From contig NZ_VDZH01000005.1 of assembly GCF_007673235.1 (NCBI RefSeq), positions 363,893 through 427,892 of the forward strand: a DNA stretch of 64,000 nucleotides. Direction: 5' to 3'. The notes beneath the pieces were generated by a model. That model saw only the letters and a list, made by a program, of their open reading frames with translations, had not been told where the DNA came from and searched no databases. This DNA is from Curtobacterium pusillum. Its GTDB lineage: Bacteria > Actinomycetota > Actinomycetes > Actinomycetales > Microbacteriaceae. The translations under genes were made by a program, and so were the position numbers. Positions 32,364-40,198 of the stretch are shown here, one piece after another. Numbering within the stretch: position 1 is the first letter of the stretch; each line of letters opens with the position of its first letter.

Positions 32364-34469
32364 CTACACGGCGACGGCCACGCGGTCGCCCGCGGTCTCC
32401 GACACGACGGCGTCCGCCGCCGGTGCCTTCCGGACCCACTTCTTCAGCCCCACCAGCACGAGCGCCGAGACGACTGTGCCCGCCAGGATCGCCACGATGA
32501 ACATCGCGACGTCCCCGATGGCGAAGAACACGAAGATCCCGCCGTGCGGCGCCCGCGAGGTCACACCGGCAGCCATCGAGATCGCACCCGTGACCGCGGC
32601 ACCGACCATCGACGCCGGGATGACACGCAGCGGGTCGGCGGCCGCGAACGGGATCGCTCCCTCCGAGATGAACGAGGCACCGAGCAGCCACGCGGCCTTG
32701 CCGTTCTCCCGCTCGGGCTTCGTGAACCCCTTGCGGTACAGGACGGTCGAGGCGAGCGCCAGGGCGAGCGGCGGGACCATGCCGGCGGCCATCACGGCGG
32801 CCATGATCTCGAACGGCACGACGTTCGAGGCGGACCCGGCGCCGAGGCCGGCGACGGCGAACGCGTACGCCACCTTGTTGACCGGACCGCCGAGGTCGAA
32901 CGCCATCATGAGGCCGAGGATGATGCCGAGCAGGATCGCGGACGCGCCGGACAGCGAGTTGAGGAACTCGGTCAGCTGGGTCATCAGCCAGGCGATCGGT
33001 CCACCGAGCACGAGCAGCATGAGCCCGGAGGCGATGATCGACGCGAAGAGCGGGATGATCACGACGGGCATCAGGCCACGCAGCCAGCGCCAGGTCGGGA
33101 TGCGCCCGATCCAGTACGCGGCGGCGCCGGCGATGAGGCCACCGATCAGGCCGCCGAGGAACCCGGCGTTCATGAAGACGGCGACGGATCCGGCGACGAA
33201 CCCCGGAGCGATGCCGGGTCGGTCGGCCATGGCGTACGCGATGTACCCGGCGAGTGCTGCGACCAGGAAGCCGAGGGAGATCCCACCGATCTGGAACGCA
33301 GCGGCACCGAGGTAGTAGGCCAGGCCCTCCGGCGGCAGGTTCAGCAGCGTGTAGTTCGTCAGCGTGTAGACGGCGTTGTTCTGACCCGAGTCACCGTGCG
33401 CGAGCGCGATGCCGTAGCCGGAGAGCAGGAAGCCGAGCGCGATGAGCAGACCGCCGCCGGCGACGAACGGGATCATGTAGCTGACGCCCGTGAGCAGCCA
33501 GCGCTTGAGCGCCTGCCCGAAGTGCTCGTTCTTCGTGGTCGTCTCGGGTGCGGCGGCACCACCCTGGACCCGTGCGGCGTTCGGGTCGTCGGCCGCGCGG
33601 AGCGCCTCCGCGATCATCTTGTCGGGCTCGTCGACACCGCGCTTGACCGGGCCGGAGACGAGGGGCTTGCCGGCGAAGCGGCCGCGGTCGCGGACGTCCA
33701 CGTCGACCGCGAACACGACGGCGTCGGCGCGGGCGATCAGCGCGGGGTCGAGGGGCTCGACCTGCGAGGAGCCCTGGGTCTCGACGTGCATCTCGGCACC
33801 CGCCCGCTGGGCCGCGGCGACGAGGGCGTCGGCGGCCATGTAGGTGTGCGCGATGCCGGTCGGGCAGGCGGTGACGCCGACGATGACCTTGCGGTGCGCG
33901 GTCGCGCCCGCTCCGTCGGTCGCGTCCGTCGCACCCGTCGCGGTGGTCGCGGTCGTCGGACTGGAGGCGCTGCTCGCCTTCCCGACGCCGGCTTCGGCAA
34001 CCTCGCCGCTCACCTCGCGATCGACGAGGTCGACGATCTCCTGCGGGGTCGAGGCGGCGCGGAGGGCGGCGGTGAAGTCGTCGCGGATCAGTGCACGGGC
34101 GAGGGTCGAGAGGACCGTGAGGTGGTCCTTGTCCGCACCCTCGGGCACGGCGATCATGAAGACGATGTCGGCGTCGCCGTCCGGCGCGCCGAACGACACC
34201 GTGCGGGCGAGGCGGCTCATCGCGAGGGTGGGCTCGGACACCGACGCGGACCGGGCGTGCGGGATCGCGATGCCACCGGGGACGCCGGTGCCGACGCTCG
34301 CCTCGCGCTTGATGGCGTCCTCGGCGAGCACGGCACCGTCCGCCGCGCGACCGGTCGCGGCGACGCGGTCGGCGAGGACGCGGATGACGTCGCTCGAGGT
34401 GGCGCCGAGGTCCTCGTCGAGACCGACGAGCTGGACGCTGATGAGGCGTGGACTCGTGTTGACGGACAT
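32364..34469 (-). CDS. fruA: PTS fructose transporter subunit IIABC
   Basis: 701 residues with all three PTS units: EIIA (about 1-155, phospho-acceptor His71 in GIAIPHAR), an Ala/Thr linker, EIIB (about 193-290, phospho-acceptor Cys202 in VTACPTGIAHTY) and EIIC (about 320-690, ten or so membrane helices). It takes up fructose as fructose-1-phosphate, which the adjacent fruK product uses. The ribosome site AAAGGAG overlaps a perfect palindrome CCTTTGCAAAGG (34478-34489), which may allow translational or operator control. Last gene of fruR-fruK-fruA. Confidence 0.95.
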   Translation of the reverse strand: MSVNTSPRLISVQLVGLDEDLGATSSDVIRVLADRVAATGRAADGAVLAEDAIKREASVGTGVPGGIAIPHARSASVSEPTLAMSRLARTVSFGAPDGDADIVFMIAVPEGADKDHLTVLSTLARALIRDDFTAALRAASTPQEIVDLVDREVSGEVAEAGVGKASSASSPTTATTATGATDATDGAGATAHRKVIVGVTACPTGIAHTYMAADALVAAAQRAGAEMHVETQGSSQVEPLDPALIARADAVVFAVDVDVRDRGRFAGKPLVSGPVKRGVDEPDKMIAEALRAADDPNAARVQGGAAAPETTTKNEHFGQALKRWLLTGVSYMIPFVAGGGLLIALGFLLSGYGIALAHGDSGQNNAVYTLTNYTLLNLPPEGLAYYLGAAAFQIGGISLGFLVAALAGYIAYAMADRPGIAPGFVAGSVAVFMNAGFLGGLIGGLIAGAAAYWIGRIPTWRWLRGLMPVVIIPLFASIIASGLMLLVLGGPIAWLMTQLTEFLNSLSGASAILLGIILGLMMAFDLGGPVNKVAYAFAVAGLGAGSASNVVPFEIMAAVMAAGMVPPLALALASTVLYRKGFTKPERENGKAAWLLGASFISEGAIPFAAADPLRVIPASMVGAAVTGAISMAAGVTSRAPHGGIFVFFAIGDVAMFIVAILAGTVVSALVLVGLKKWVRKAPAADAVVSETAGDRVAVAV

Positions 34470-34528
34470 GGGTTGCTCCTTTGCAAAGGCGCCGCGCGGC
34501 GCAGGACGTGCAGTGTTCGGGGTGGGGG

Positions 34529-35557
34529 TCAGGCCAGTTCGGTCGCCGCGTGCTGCTGCAGCGCCCGGACGGTGATGGCCGCGGGGTCGGTGTGGTCGAG
34601 GGCGGGCACGTCGCTGCCGGGGAGCGCCGCTGCGGCGGCCCCGGTGGCGACGGCCTGGGCGAGGCACCGCTCGGGCGACTGCCCGGCGACCTCGGCGAGC
34701 AGGTACCCGGCGAGCGAGGAGTCCCCCGCGCCGACGGTCGAGCGCGCGACGATCCGGGGTGCTGCTGCGGCGTGGCTCCCGTGCTCCGTCACGAGGACCG
34801 CGCCGGCACTGCCGAGGGTCAGGAGGACCGTGCCGACGTTCTTGTCGCGGAGTCGCTGGGCGGCCTCGGCTGCGGCATCGACGTCGCGTTCGAACTCGTC
34901 GGGGTCGCCGCCGACGACCTCGGCGAGCTCCTCGGCGTTCGGCTTGACCAGGTCGATCCGCTCGCCGGACTGCAGCAGCGCGGTGAACGGGACACCGGAG
35001 GAGTCGACCGCGATCCGGACGTGGTCGCCGTGGCGCTCCCGGACGGCCCGCACCAGGACGGCGAGTGCGTCGTCGGGCAGCCCGGGCGGCAGGGATCCGG
35101 CGAACACGACCCAGCGGGCGGCCGGGCCGGTGGCGGTCGCCCCGACGGTGTCCGCAACGAGGGCGGCGAGGTCGTCGAGTCGTCCGGCGAGCGACGGCCC
35201 GGGCTCGTTGAGCTTCGTGGTCGTTCCGGTCGGCTCGGTGACGGTCACGTTCGAGCGGAGCGGGGCGCCGATCGGCAGCGCCGCGGTCGGGATGCCCCGG
35301 GTCGCGAGGCCGAGCAGGACCGGGTCGAGCTCGTCGCCGGGCAGCACCGCCACGGTGTCGCCGCCGCTCGCGACGACGACACGGGAGACGTTGACGCCCT
35401 TGCCGCCGGGCTCGGCCGTGCTCCGGGTCGCGCGCTGGACGGCGCCGCGGTGGAGTTCACCGGCGAGCTCGATGGTGCGGTCGAGGGACGGGTTCGGGGT
35501 GACCGTGACGATGCGGGTGCTCGTGCCGGTGCGGGCGGTCGTGTGCTGCTCGTTCAT
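34529..35557 (-). CDS. fruK: 1-phosphofructokinase
   Basis: 342 residues of the PfkB fold. TVTPNPSLDRTI and EPGGKGVNVS at the N terminus, FAGSLPPGL in the middle and STVGAGDSSLAGY near the C terminus, with the catalytic Asp. It converts fructose-1-phosphate from the PTS to fructose-1,6-bisphosphate. ATG overlaps the fruR stop as ATGA. Confidence 0.95.
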   Translation of the reverse strand: MNEQHTTARTGTSTRIVTVTPNPSLDRTIELAGELHRGAVQRATRSTAEPGGKGVNVSRVVVASGGDTVAVLPGDELDPVLLGLATRGIPTAALPIGAPLRSNVTVTEPTGTTTKLNEPGPSLAGRLDDLAALVADTVGATATGPAARWVVFAGSLPPGLPDDALAVLVRAVRERHGDHVRIAVDSSGVPFTALLQSGERIDLVKPNAEELAEVVGGDPDEFERDVDAAAEAAQRLRDKNVGTVLLTLGSAGAVLVTEHGSHAAAAPRIVARSTVGAGDSSLAGYLLAEVAGQSPERCLAQAVATGAAAAALPGSDVPALDHTDPAAITVRALQQHAATELA

Positions 35558-36342
35558 GCGACGACCACCTCGACGTCGGCATCGGTCAGGGCTCCGGCGA
35601 GGTCGGCCGGCGGCTGCTGGTCGGTCACGACGGTGTCGATCTCGTCGAGCCGGGCGAACCGCATCAGTGCCTCGACCCCGTGCTTCGCGGCGTCCGCGAG
35701 CACGACGGCGCGGCGGGCTGCGAGGACGTACGCACCCTTGACGGCGGCCTCGTACTCGTCCGGGGTGCTCAGACCGAACCCGGCGGACAGGCCGTTCGTG
35801 CCGACGAAGGCGATGTCGGGCCGCAGAGCGCCGATCTGGTCGACGGTGGCGGTGCCGACCGCGGCGCTGGTGACCCCGCGGACGCGGCCGCCGAGCAGGT
35901 GCAACTCGACGTGCTCGCTGTGCTGCAGGGTCGCGGCGATGGGCACGGAGTTCGTGATGACGGTGAGCGTGGCTCCGGTGGTGGCGGGTTCCCACCGTGC
36001 GAGCTCGGCGGCGACGGCCGCGCAGGTGGTGCCGGCGTCGAGGGCGATCGAGCCGGTGAACGTCGGCGGGACCAGGCGCATCGCGGCCCGGGCGATGGCG
36101 GACTTCGCGGAGTTGTGCTGCCCCTCGCGCTCGGCGACGGTCAACTCGACGACGCTGGAGCGCCCGACGGGCACCGCTCCCCCGTGCACGCGGCGCAGGA
36201 CCCCGGCGGACTCGAGCAGGTCGAGGTCACGGCGGACGGTCTCGGTCGTCACGTCGAAGTGCTCGGCCAGATCGGCGACGGAGACCCGGCCGGCGTCCTG
36301 CAGCGCCGCTGCGATCGCGTCGTGCCGCTCGGTTGCGTACAT
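35554..36342 (-). CDS. fruR: DeoR-family regulator of the fructose operon
   Basis: 262 residues: DeoR helix-turn-helix (about 4-55, RVSVADLAEHFDVTTETVRR) and a DeoRC sugar-phosphate sensor domain (about 75-230, SIALDAGTT, VITNSVPIA and VGTNGLSAGFG). In related bacteria such repressors respond to fructose-1-phosphate. AAGGAG precedes ATG 36342, and it is the first gene of the operon. Two inverted 17-bp sites upstream are candidates for its own operator. Confidence 0.93.
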   Translation of the reverse strand: MYATERHDAIAAALQDAGRVSVADLAEHFDVTTETVRRDLDLLESAGVLRRVHGGAVPVGRSSVVELTVAEREGQHNSAKSAIARAAMRLVPPTFTGSIALDAGTTCAAVAAELARWEPATTGATLTVITNSVPIAATLQHSEHVELHLLGGRVRGVTSAAVGTATVDQIGALRPDIAFVGTNGLSAGFGLSTPDEYEAAVKGAYVLAARRAVVLADAAKHGVEALMRFARLDEIDTVVTDQQPPADLAGALTDADVEVVVA

Positions 36343-36355
36343 GCCCGAACTCCTT

Positions 36356-36433
36356 CGTTCCCGTGGGTTTCGAGAACTGTACGTCCGAACTCCACATGAC
36401 CGCAACCGTTTTGCACCGAAACCAACACGAACG
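36356..36433. promoter_or_regulatory. Paired 17-bp inverted sites, candidate FruR operators
   Basis: CGTTCCCGTGGGTTTCG (36356-36372) and CGAAACCAACACGAACG (36417-36433) are inverted copies matching at 14 of 17 positions and flank the region just before fruR. One lies in the leader, the other about 75 bases upstream of the start codon, a normal arrangement for DeoR repressors that loop DNA. Confidence 0.5.
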
Positions 36434-36470
36434 CAGGCGGTCAGGCCGCTGTCGTCACCGCGAGATTCCA

Positions 36471-36594
36471 CGCGAGGTCGCACGACGGGCCGCCTGCGTT
36501 TCGTCGAGGTCGCACGAACTGTCGCCCGGTCGGCCTCCGAGCGGCACGTCGTGCGACCTCGGTGACCGACGCGCGGCATGTCGTGCGACCCGAG
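36471..36594. repeat. CGAGGTCGCACGA repeat cluster
   Basis: Within the 341-base gap between fruR and the ABC permease gene: two direct copies (36471-36486, 36503-36518) and two inverted copies (36548-36562, 36579-36594) of CGAGGTCGCACGA. The copies can pair into long hairpins. The same unit makes up the tandem duplication at 8740-8970. Confidence 0.8.
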
Positions 36595-36683
36595 CCACCT
36601 CCCGTCGCGCCACGTCCCCTTGCCCGGCACACGGCAACGCCCCGGTCCGCCGGAGCGGATCGGGGCGTCGGACGCCGCGCACG

Positions 36684-37616
36684 TCAGCCCTTGACAGCCC
36701 CCGCGGTCATGCCGCTGACGAGCCGCCGCTGCACGATGAGGAAGAACACCACGACCGGCACCGAGAACAGCACCGACGCCGCCATCAGCCCGCCGAAGTC
36801 GGTCCCCTTGTCCGTCGAGAACCCGGCCAGCCACACCGGCAGCGTGTACATCCCCTGGTCCTTCAGCATCACGTACGCGGTCAGGTAGTCGTTCCACGCC
36901 GCGATGAACGCGAACACGCTCGTCGCGATGACGCCCGGTATCACGAGCGGGAACAGCACGCTCCACAGGATCCGGACCGTCCCCGCGCCGTCGACCTTCG
37001 CGGCCTCCTCGATCTCGACCGGCACCGCGACGAAGAACCCGCGCATCACCCAGATCGAGAAGGGCAGCACGCTCGCGACGTACGCCAGGATCAGCCCGAT
37101 GTAGCTGTTCAGCAGCCCGAGCGACTGGAACGACAGGAACAGCGGGATGAGCAGCGCGCCGGAGGGGATCATCTGGACGAAGAGGATGCCGACGAGGATC
37201 GCCCGCCGACCGCGGAACCGGAACCGCGACAGCGCCGCGGATGCCAGGAACCCGACGACGATCGAGAGCAGGACCGCGGCGACGACCACGATGGCCGAGT
37301 TCCGCAGGTACACGAGGAACCCGTCCTGCGTCAGCGCACGCGTGAAGTTCTCGAGCGTCGGGCGCAACGGGAACCAGATCGGGGTGAGCGTCGTGACCTC
37401 GTCCGCGGGCTTGAAGGCGGTGTTCACCATCCAGTAGATCGGGAACACCCAGACCAGGCAGAACACCACGGCGATGGTGTTCGCGAGCACGCGCGGCTTC
37501 CGCCTGCGGGCGCGCACGGGAGCGACCGGCCGGGAGGCGCGGGTGGCCTCCGCGACGTCCGGTTGCGCTTCCGACGCGGTCACCCCGGTCACTCCGGGAG
37601 TCGTGGTCGTCGTCAC
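36684..37616 (-). CDS. Sugar ABC transporter permease (MalG type)
   Basis: 310 residues with six membrane helices after a 35-residue cytosolic tail. The EAA loop EIEEAAKVDGAGTVRILWSV couples to an ATPase. GTG 37616 overlaps the stop of the upstream permease gene as GTGA. With the second permease and binding protein it forms a CUT1-type importer; no ATPase gene is in the cluster, so a shared MsiK-type ATPase is likely. Confidence 0.94.
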   Translation of the reverse strand: MTTTTTPGVTGVTASEAQPDVAEATRASRPVAPVRARRRKPRVLANTIAVVFCLVWVFPIYWMVNTAFKPADEVTTLTPIWFPLRPTLENFTRALTQDGFLVYLRNSAIVVVAAVLLSIVVGFLASAALSRFRFRGRRAILVGILFVQMIPSGALLIPLFLSFQSLGLLNSYIGLILAYVASVLPFSIWVMRGFFVAVPVEIEEAAKVDGAGTVRILWSVLFPLVIPGVIATSVFAFIAAWNDYLTAYVMLKDQGMYTLPVWLAGFSTDKGTDFGGLMAASVLFSVPVVVFFLIVQRRLVSGMTAGAVKG

Positions 37617-38575
37617 AGGTCCTCCTCCCCGCTCCGGACGAGCCGGCGGATGTAGTAGCTGGTGAGCGCCCCGAGGATCACCGTCGAGATGACGGCGATC
37701 GCGGCGCCCTGCCCGTAGGCGTTCGACACGAAGGACTTCACGAAGGTCCAGATGCCCAGGGTGAGCGTGGTGTCCTCCGGGCCGCCCTTGGTGAGGAGCC
37801 AGATCTGGTTGAAGACGTTGAAGTCCCAGATCACGGAGAGGATCGTCACGAGCAGCAGCGTCGGCACCAGCGCGGGCAGGGTGATCGCCCGGTACATCGC
37901 CCACGCGGACGCGCCGTCGAGCGACCCGGCCTCGTAGTACTCGGGGGCGATCTGCGACTGCGCGGCGTAGAGCGTCAGTGCGACGAACGGCACCGCCTGC
38001 CAGATGACGAGCGACAGCACGATCGTCAGGGCCTGCCCGGGACTCGACGCCCAGTTGTCCTGCGTGTGGTCGCCGAACACGCCGAGCTGCGTGATGAGCC
38101 AGTTCAGCACTCCGTAGAAGGGTTGGAACAGCCACTGCCAGACGAGACTCGACGCGACGTTCGGCATCGCCCACGCGAGGACGAGGACGACACTGACGAC
38201 GGTGCGCATCACGACACCGAGCCGGGTGAGCAGCTGCGACACCGCCATGCCGATGCCGATCGTCCCGAGGACCATCGCGCCCGTGACGAGGATCGTCCGG
38301 AGGATGACCGGCCAGAAGCTCGCGTCGGTCAGGACGTTCGTGTAGTTCGTGAAGCCCGCGAACCCCGCCTGGCCGGTGAAGATCGCGCGGAGCCCGTAGT
38401 CCTGGAAGGAGATCACCAGGAGTCGGACCAGCGGGTAGACGACGAGCGCCAGCAGGAGCAGCGCGGCGGGCGCCATCAGCACCAGCGGCGCGCGGGACGT
38501 CGTGACCGACCGGCGCCGCCGGGTGCCCGGCCCGGTCTGGACCGGACCGGGCACCCGTTCTGCAGTCGACGTCAT
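37613..38575 (-). CDS. Sugar ABC transporter permease (MalF type)
   Basis: 320 residues with six membrane helices. The EAA loop is EYYEAGSLDGASAWAMYRAI. It starts three bases after the binding-protein gene and overlaps the second permease gene, so the three are one operon read from 39904 to 36684. Confidence 0.94.
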   Translation of the reverse strand: MTSTAERVPGPVQTGPGTRRRRSVTTSRAPLVLMAPAALLLLALVVYPLVRLLVISFQDYGLRAIFTGQAGFAGFTNYTNVLTDASFWPVILRTILVTGAMVLGTIGIGMAVSQLLTRLGVVMRTVVSVVLVLAWAMPNVASSLVWQWLFQPFYGVLNWLITQLGVFGDHTQDNWASSPGQALTIVLSLVIWQAVPFVALTLYAAQSQIAPEYYEAGSLDGASAWAMYRAITLPALVPTLLLVTILSVIWDFNVFNQIWLLTKGGPEDTTLTLGIWTFVKSFVSNAYGQGAAIAVISTVILGALTSYYIRRLVRSGEEDL

Positions 38576-38578
38576 GGA

Positions 38579-39904
38579 CTACTGCTGCGCGTTGAGCGCG
38601 GTCGTGAGGTGCTCCGTGAAGCCCTTCGCGGCCTCCTCCGGCGACTTCCTGCCGGTGGCGACGTCCGCGAACATCGTCTGGAACGTCGAGTCGCCCTCGA
38701 TCGTCGCCCAGCCCGGGGCCGCCGGCGTCGGACGGCTGGTGGACGCCGCCGCGAAGTACGGCTTGTGGAGCTCGTCCACGTCACCGGCCACCGCGTCGAG
38801 CATCTGCGTCGAGTTCGGCTCCCACCCGTCGACCCCGAACACCTGGTCCTGCTGGAACTTCTTCGAGGTGAGGATCTTCATGTAGTACAGCGCCAGGTCC
38901 TGGTTCGCCGACTTCGACGGGATGCCGAGGTCCGAGCCGCCGAGGAAGACCGGCTGGGTCTTGCCCTCGGTCTGCGACGGCATCGCGAACGTGCCGATCT
39001 GGTCCTTGAGTTCGGGCTTCGCCGTGGTGATCGAGCCGATCTCCCACGCCGAACCGAGGATCGCCGAGGTGTTTCCCTGGGCGAAGACGTCCGACTCGGC
39101 CGGCTTGTCCGTGTTGATGTCCTGCGTGGACTTCGCCGAGTAGGTGTTCTGGAAGTCCTTCCAGGCGGTCAGCCCCTTGACGGCGTCGGCCGAGTCGATC
39201 GCCCCCTTCCACTTGCCGTCCTTCTCGGTCGCGATCTGCCCACCGGCGTCCCACACCCACTGCAGGCCGCCGTACCAGTACTGCCCGGGCATGTAGAACG
39301 CCGAGAAGTCCGCCTGCGGGTTCTTCGCCTTGACCTTGTCGAGGTCGGCGGTGAGCTCGTCGTAGGACTTCGGGACGTCGGTGACACCGGCGTCGGCCCA
39401 GGTCTTCTTGTTGTAGATCACCGCGCGGTTCCCGGCGAAGAGCGGGGCGCCGTAGAGCTTGCCGTCGACGGTCGCCGGGCCCTCGAGCCCGGAGAGCCAC
39501 GTCTGCCCGTCGGCCAGCTCGTCCTTGTACGGCGAGAGGTCCATGAGACCGCCCGTCGCGGCGTACACGGGCACCTGCGTGTTGCCGAGGTCCACCACGT
39601 CGGGCGCGTCCTTCTGGGCGAGCGCCGTGGTGAGCTTCGTCGTGATGCCGTCCCACTGCTGGAGCTGCAGCTTCACCTTGGCCCCGGTGGCCTTCGTGAA
39701 CTGCTTCTCGGCGACGTCGAGGATCTTCGGGCTGAGGTCGCCGTTCATGATCCAGACGGTGATGGTCTTGCCCTTGCCATCGGGTGTGCCGATGGACTTC
39801 GTGCCGCCGTCGGAAGCTCCGTTGCTTCCGGCGGAGCACCCGGTGAGGGCGAGCGCGCCTGCGAGGGCGAGCGCACCGAGTGCGGCGAAACGCGTGCGTG
39901 TCAC
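38579..39904 (-). CDS. Sugar ABC transporter substrate-binding lipoprotein
   Basis: 441 residues with a lipoprotein signal (lipobox LTGCSAG, Cys about 22). The mature part is a cluster B/CUT1 binding protein: ITVWIMNGD start, APDVVDLGNTQVPVYAATGG, and WYGGLQWVWDAGGQIATE in the hinge region. Ligand is probably an oligosaccharide; the nearby GH20 enzyme and DasR-like site suggest a GlcNAc oligomer, but this is inference. GTG 39904 has a GGGAG site and is the start that gives a proper lipoprotein signal. Confidence 0.94.
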   Translation of the reverse strand: MTRTRFAALGALALAGALALTGCSAGSNGASDGGTKSIGTPDGKGKTITVWIMNGDLSPKILDVAEKQFTKATGAKVKLQLQQWDGITTKLTTALAQKDAPDVVDLGNTQVPVYAATGGLMDLSPYKDELADGQTWLSGLEGPATVDGKLYGAPLFAGNRAVIYNKKTWADAGVTDVPKSYDELTADLDKVKAKNPQADFSAFYMPGQYWYGGLQWVWDAGGQIATEKDGKWKGAIDSADAVKGLTAWKDFQNTYSAKSTQDINTDKPAESDVFAQGNTSAILGSAWEIGSITTAKPELKDQIGTFAMPSQTEGKTQPVFLGGSDLGIPSKSANQDLALYYMKILTSKKFQQDQVFGVDGWEPNSTQMLDAVAGDVDELHKPYFAAASTSRPTPAAPGWATIEGDSTFQTMFADVATGRKSPEEAAKGFTEHLTTALNAQQ

Positions 39905-39952
39905 GTTGACTCCCTTTGTCCGACCTTTATGAAAGGACGTTGCGTATTGGAC

Positions 39953-39981
39953 AGTGAAGCCCCATCGCGCAGGGTTGTCAA
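39953..39981 (-). promoter_or_regulatory. Promoter of the sugar ABC operon
   Basis: On the - strand TTGACA (39981-39976), 17-base spacer, TTCACT (39958-39953). The binding-protein start is about 50 bases downstream. A perfect -35 box with a fair -10 box. Confidence 0.55.
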
Positions 39982-40046
39982 CCATCAACGGCGAGCCTGT
40001 GGACACTCGTGATCCGCATGTTTCCGGGGGATCACGGATGATCAAC

Positions 40047-40062
40047 GGATCGGTTGCGATCC
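40047..40062. promoter_or_regulatory. Operator-like dyad GGATCG-N4-CGATCC
   Basis: Perfect 6-bp arms around GTTG, about 65 bases upstream of the -35 box of the sugar ABC operon. A second dyad of the same area, CGTGATCC...GGATCACG, lies closer to the promoter. LacI- or ROK-type control is possible. Confidence 0.4.
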
Positions 40063-40071
40063 TTGACATGA

Positions 40072-40085
40072 CTGGTCATGACCAG
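40072..40085. promoter_or_regulatory. Perfect 14-bp palindrome resembling a DasR (dre) site
   Basis: CTGGTCATGACCAG is a perfect palindrome. The Streptomyces dre consensus is ACTGGTCTAGACCAGT, so with the preceding A the site differs only in the central TA/AT and the last base. DasR-type GntR/HutC regulators control GlcNAc uptake and chitin use. It lies about 90 bases upstream of the ABC operon promoter. Confidence 0.45.
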
Positions 40086-40121
40086 GCATGATTCCGCCCT
40101 CGACAGACGCGTCACGACGCA

Positions 40122-40176
40122 ACCGCCTGGAGGCGCGGTGCCGGTCTCCGAGACCGGCACCGCGCCTCCAGGCGGT
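40122..40176 (-). terminator. 55-bp near-perfect palindrome (GGAGGCGCGG family)
   Basis: Arms of 27 bases (40122-40148 and 40150-40176) are perfect complements with a single central base. It lies 23 bases after the stop of the FtsX-type permease gene on the - strand and probably terminates the exporter operon. Both arms contain the CTGGAGGCGCGG motif. Confidence 0.8.
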
Positions 40177-40198
40177 CACCTCCACTGCACGACGCGAC

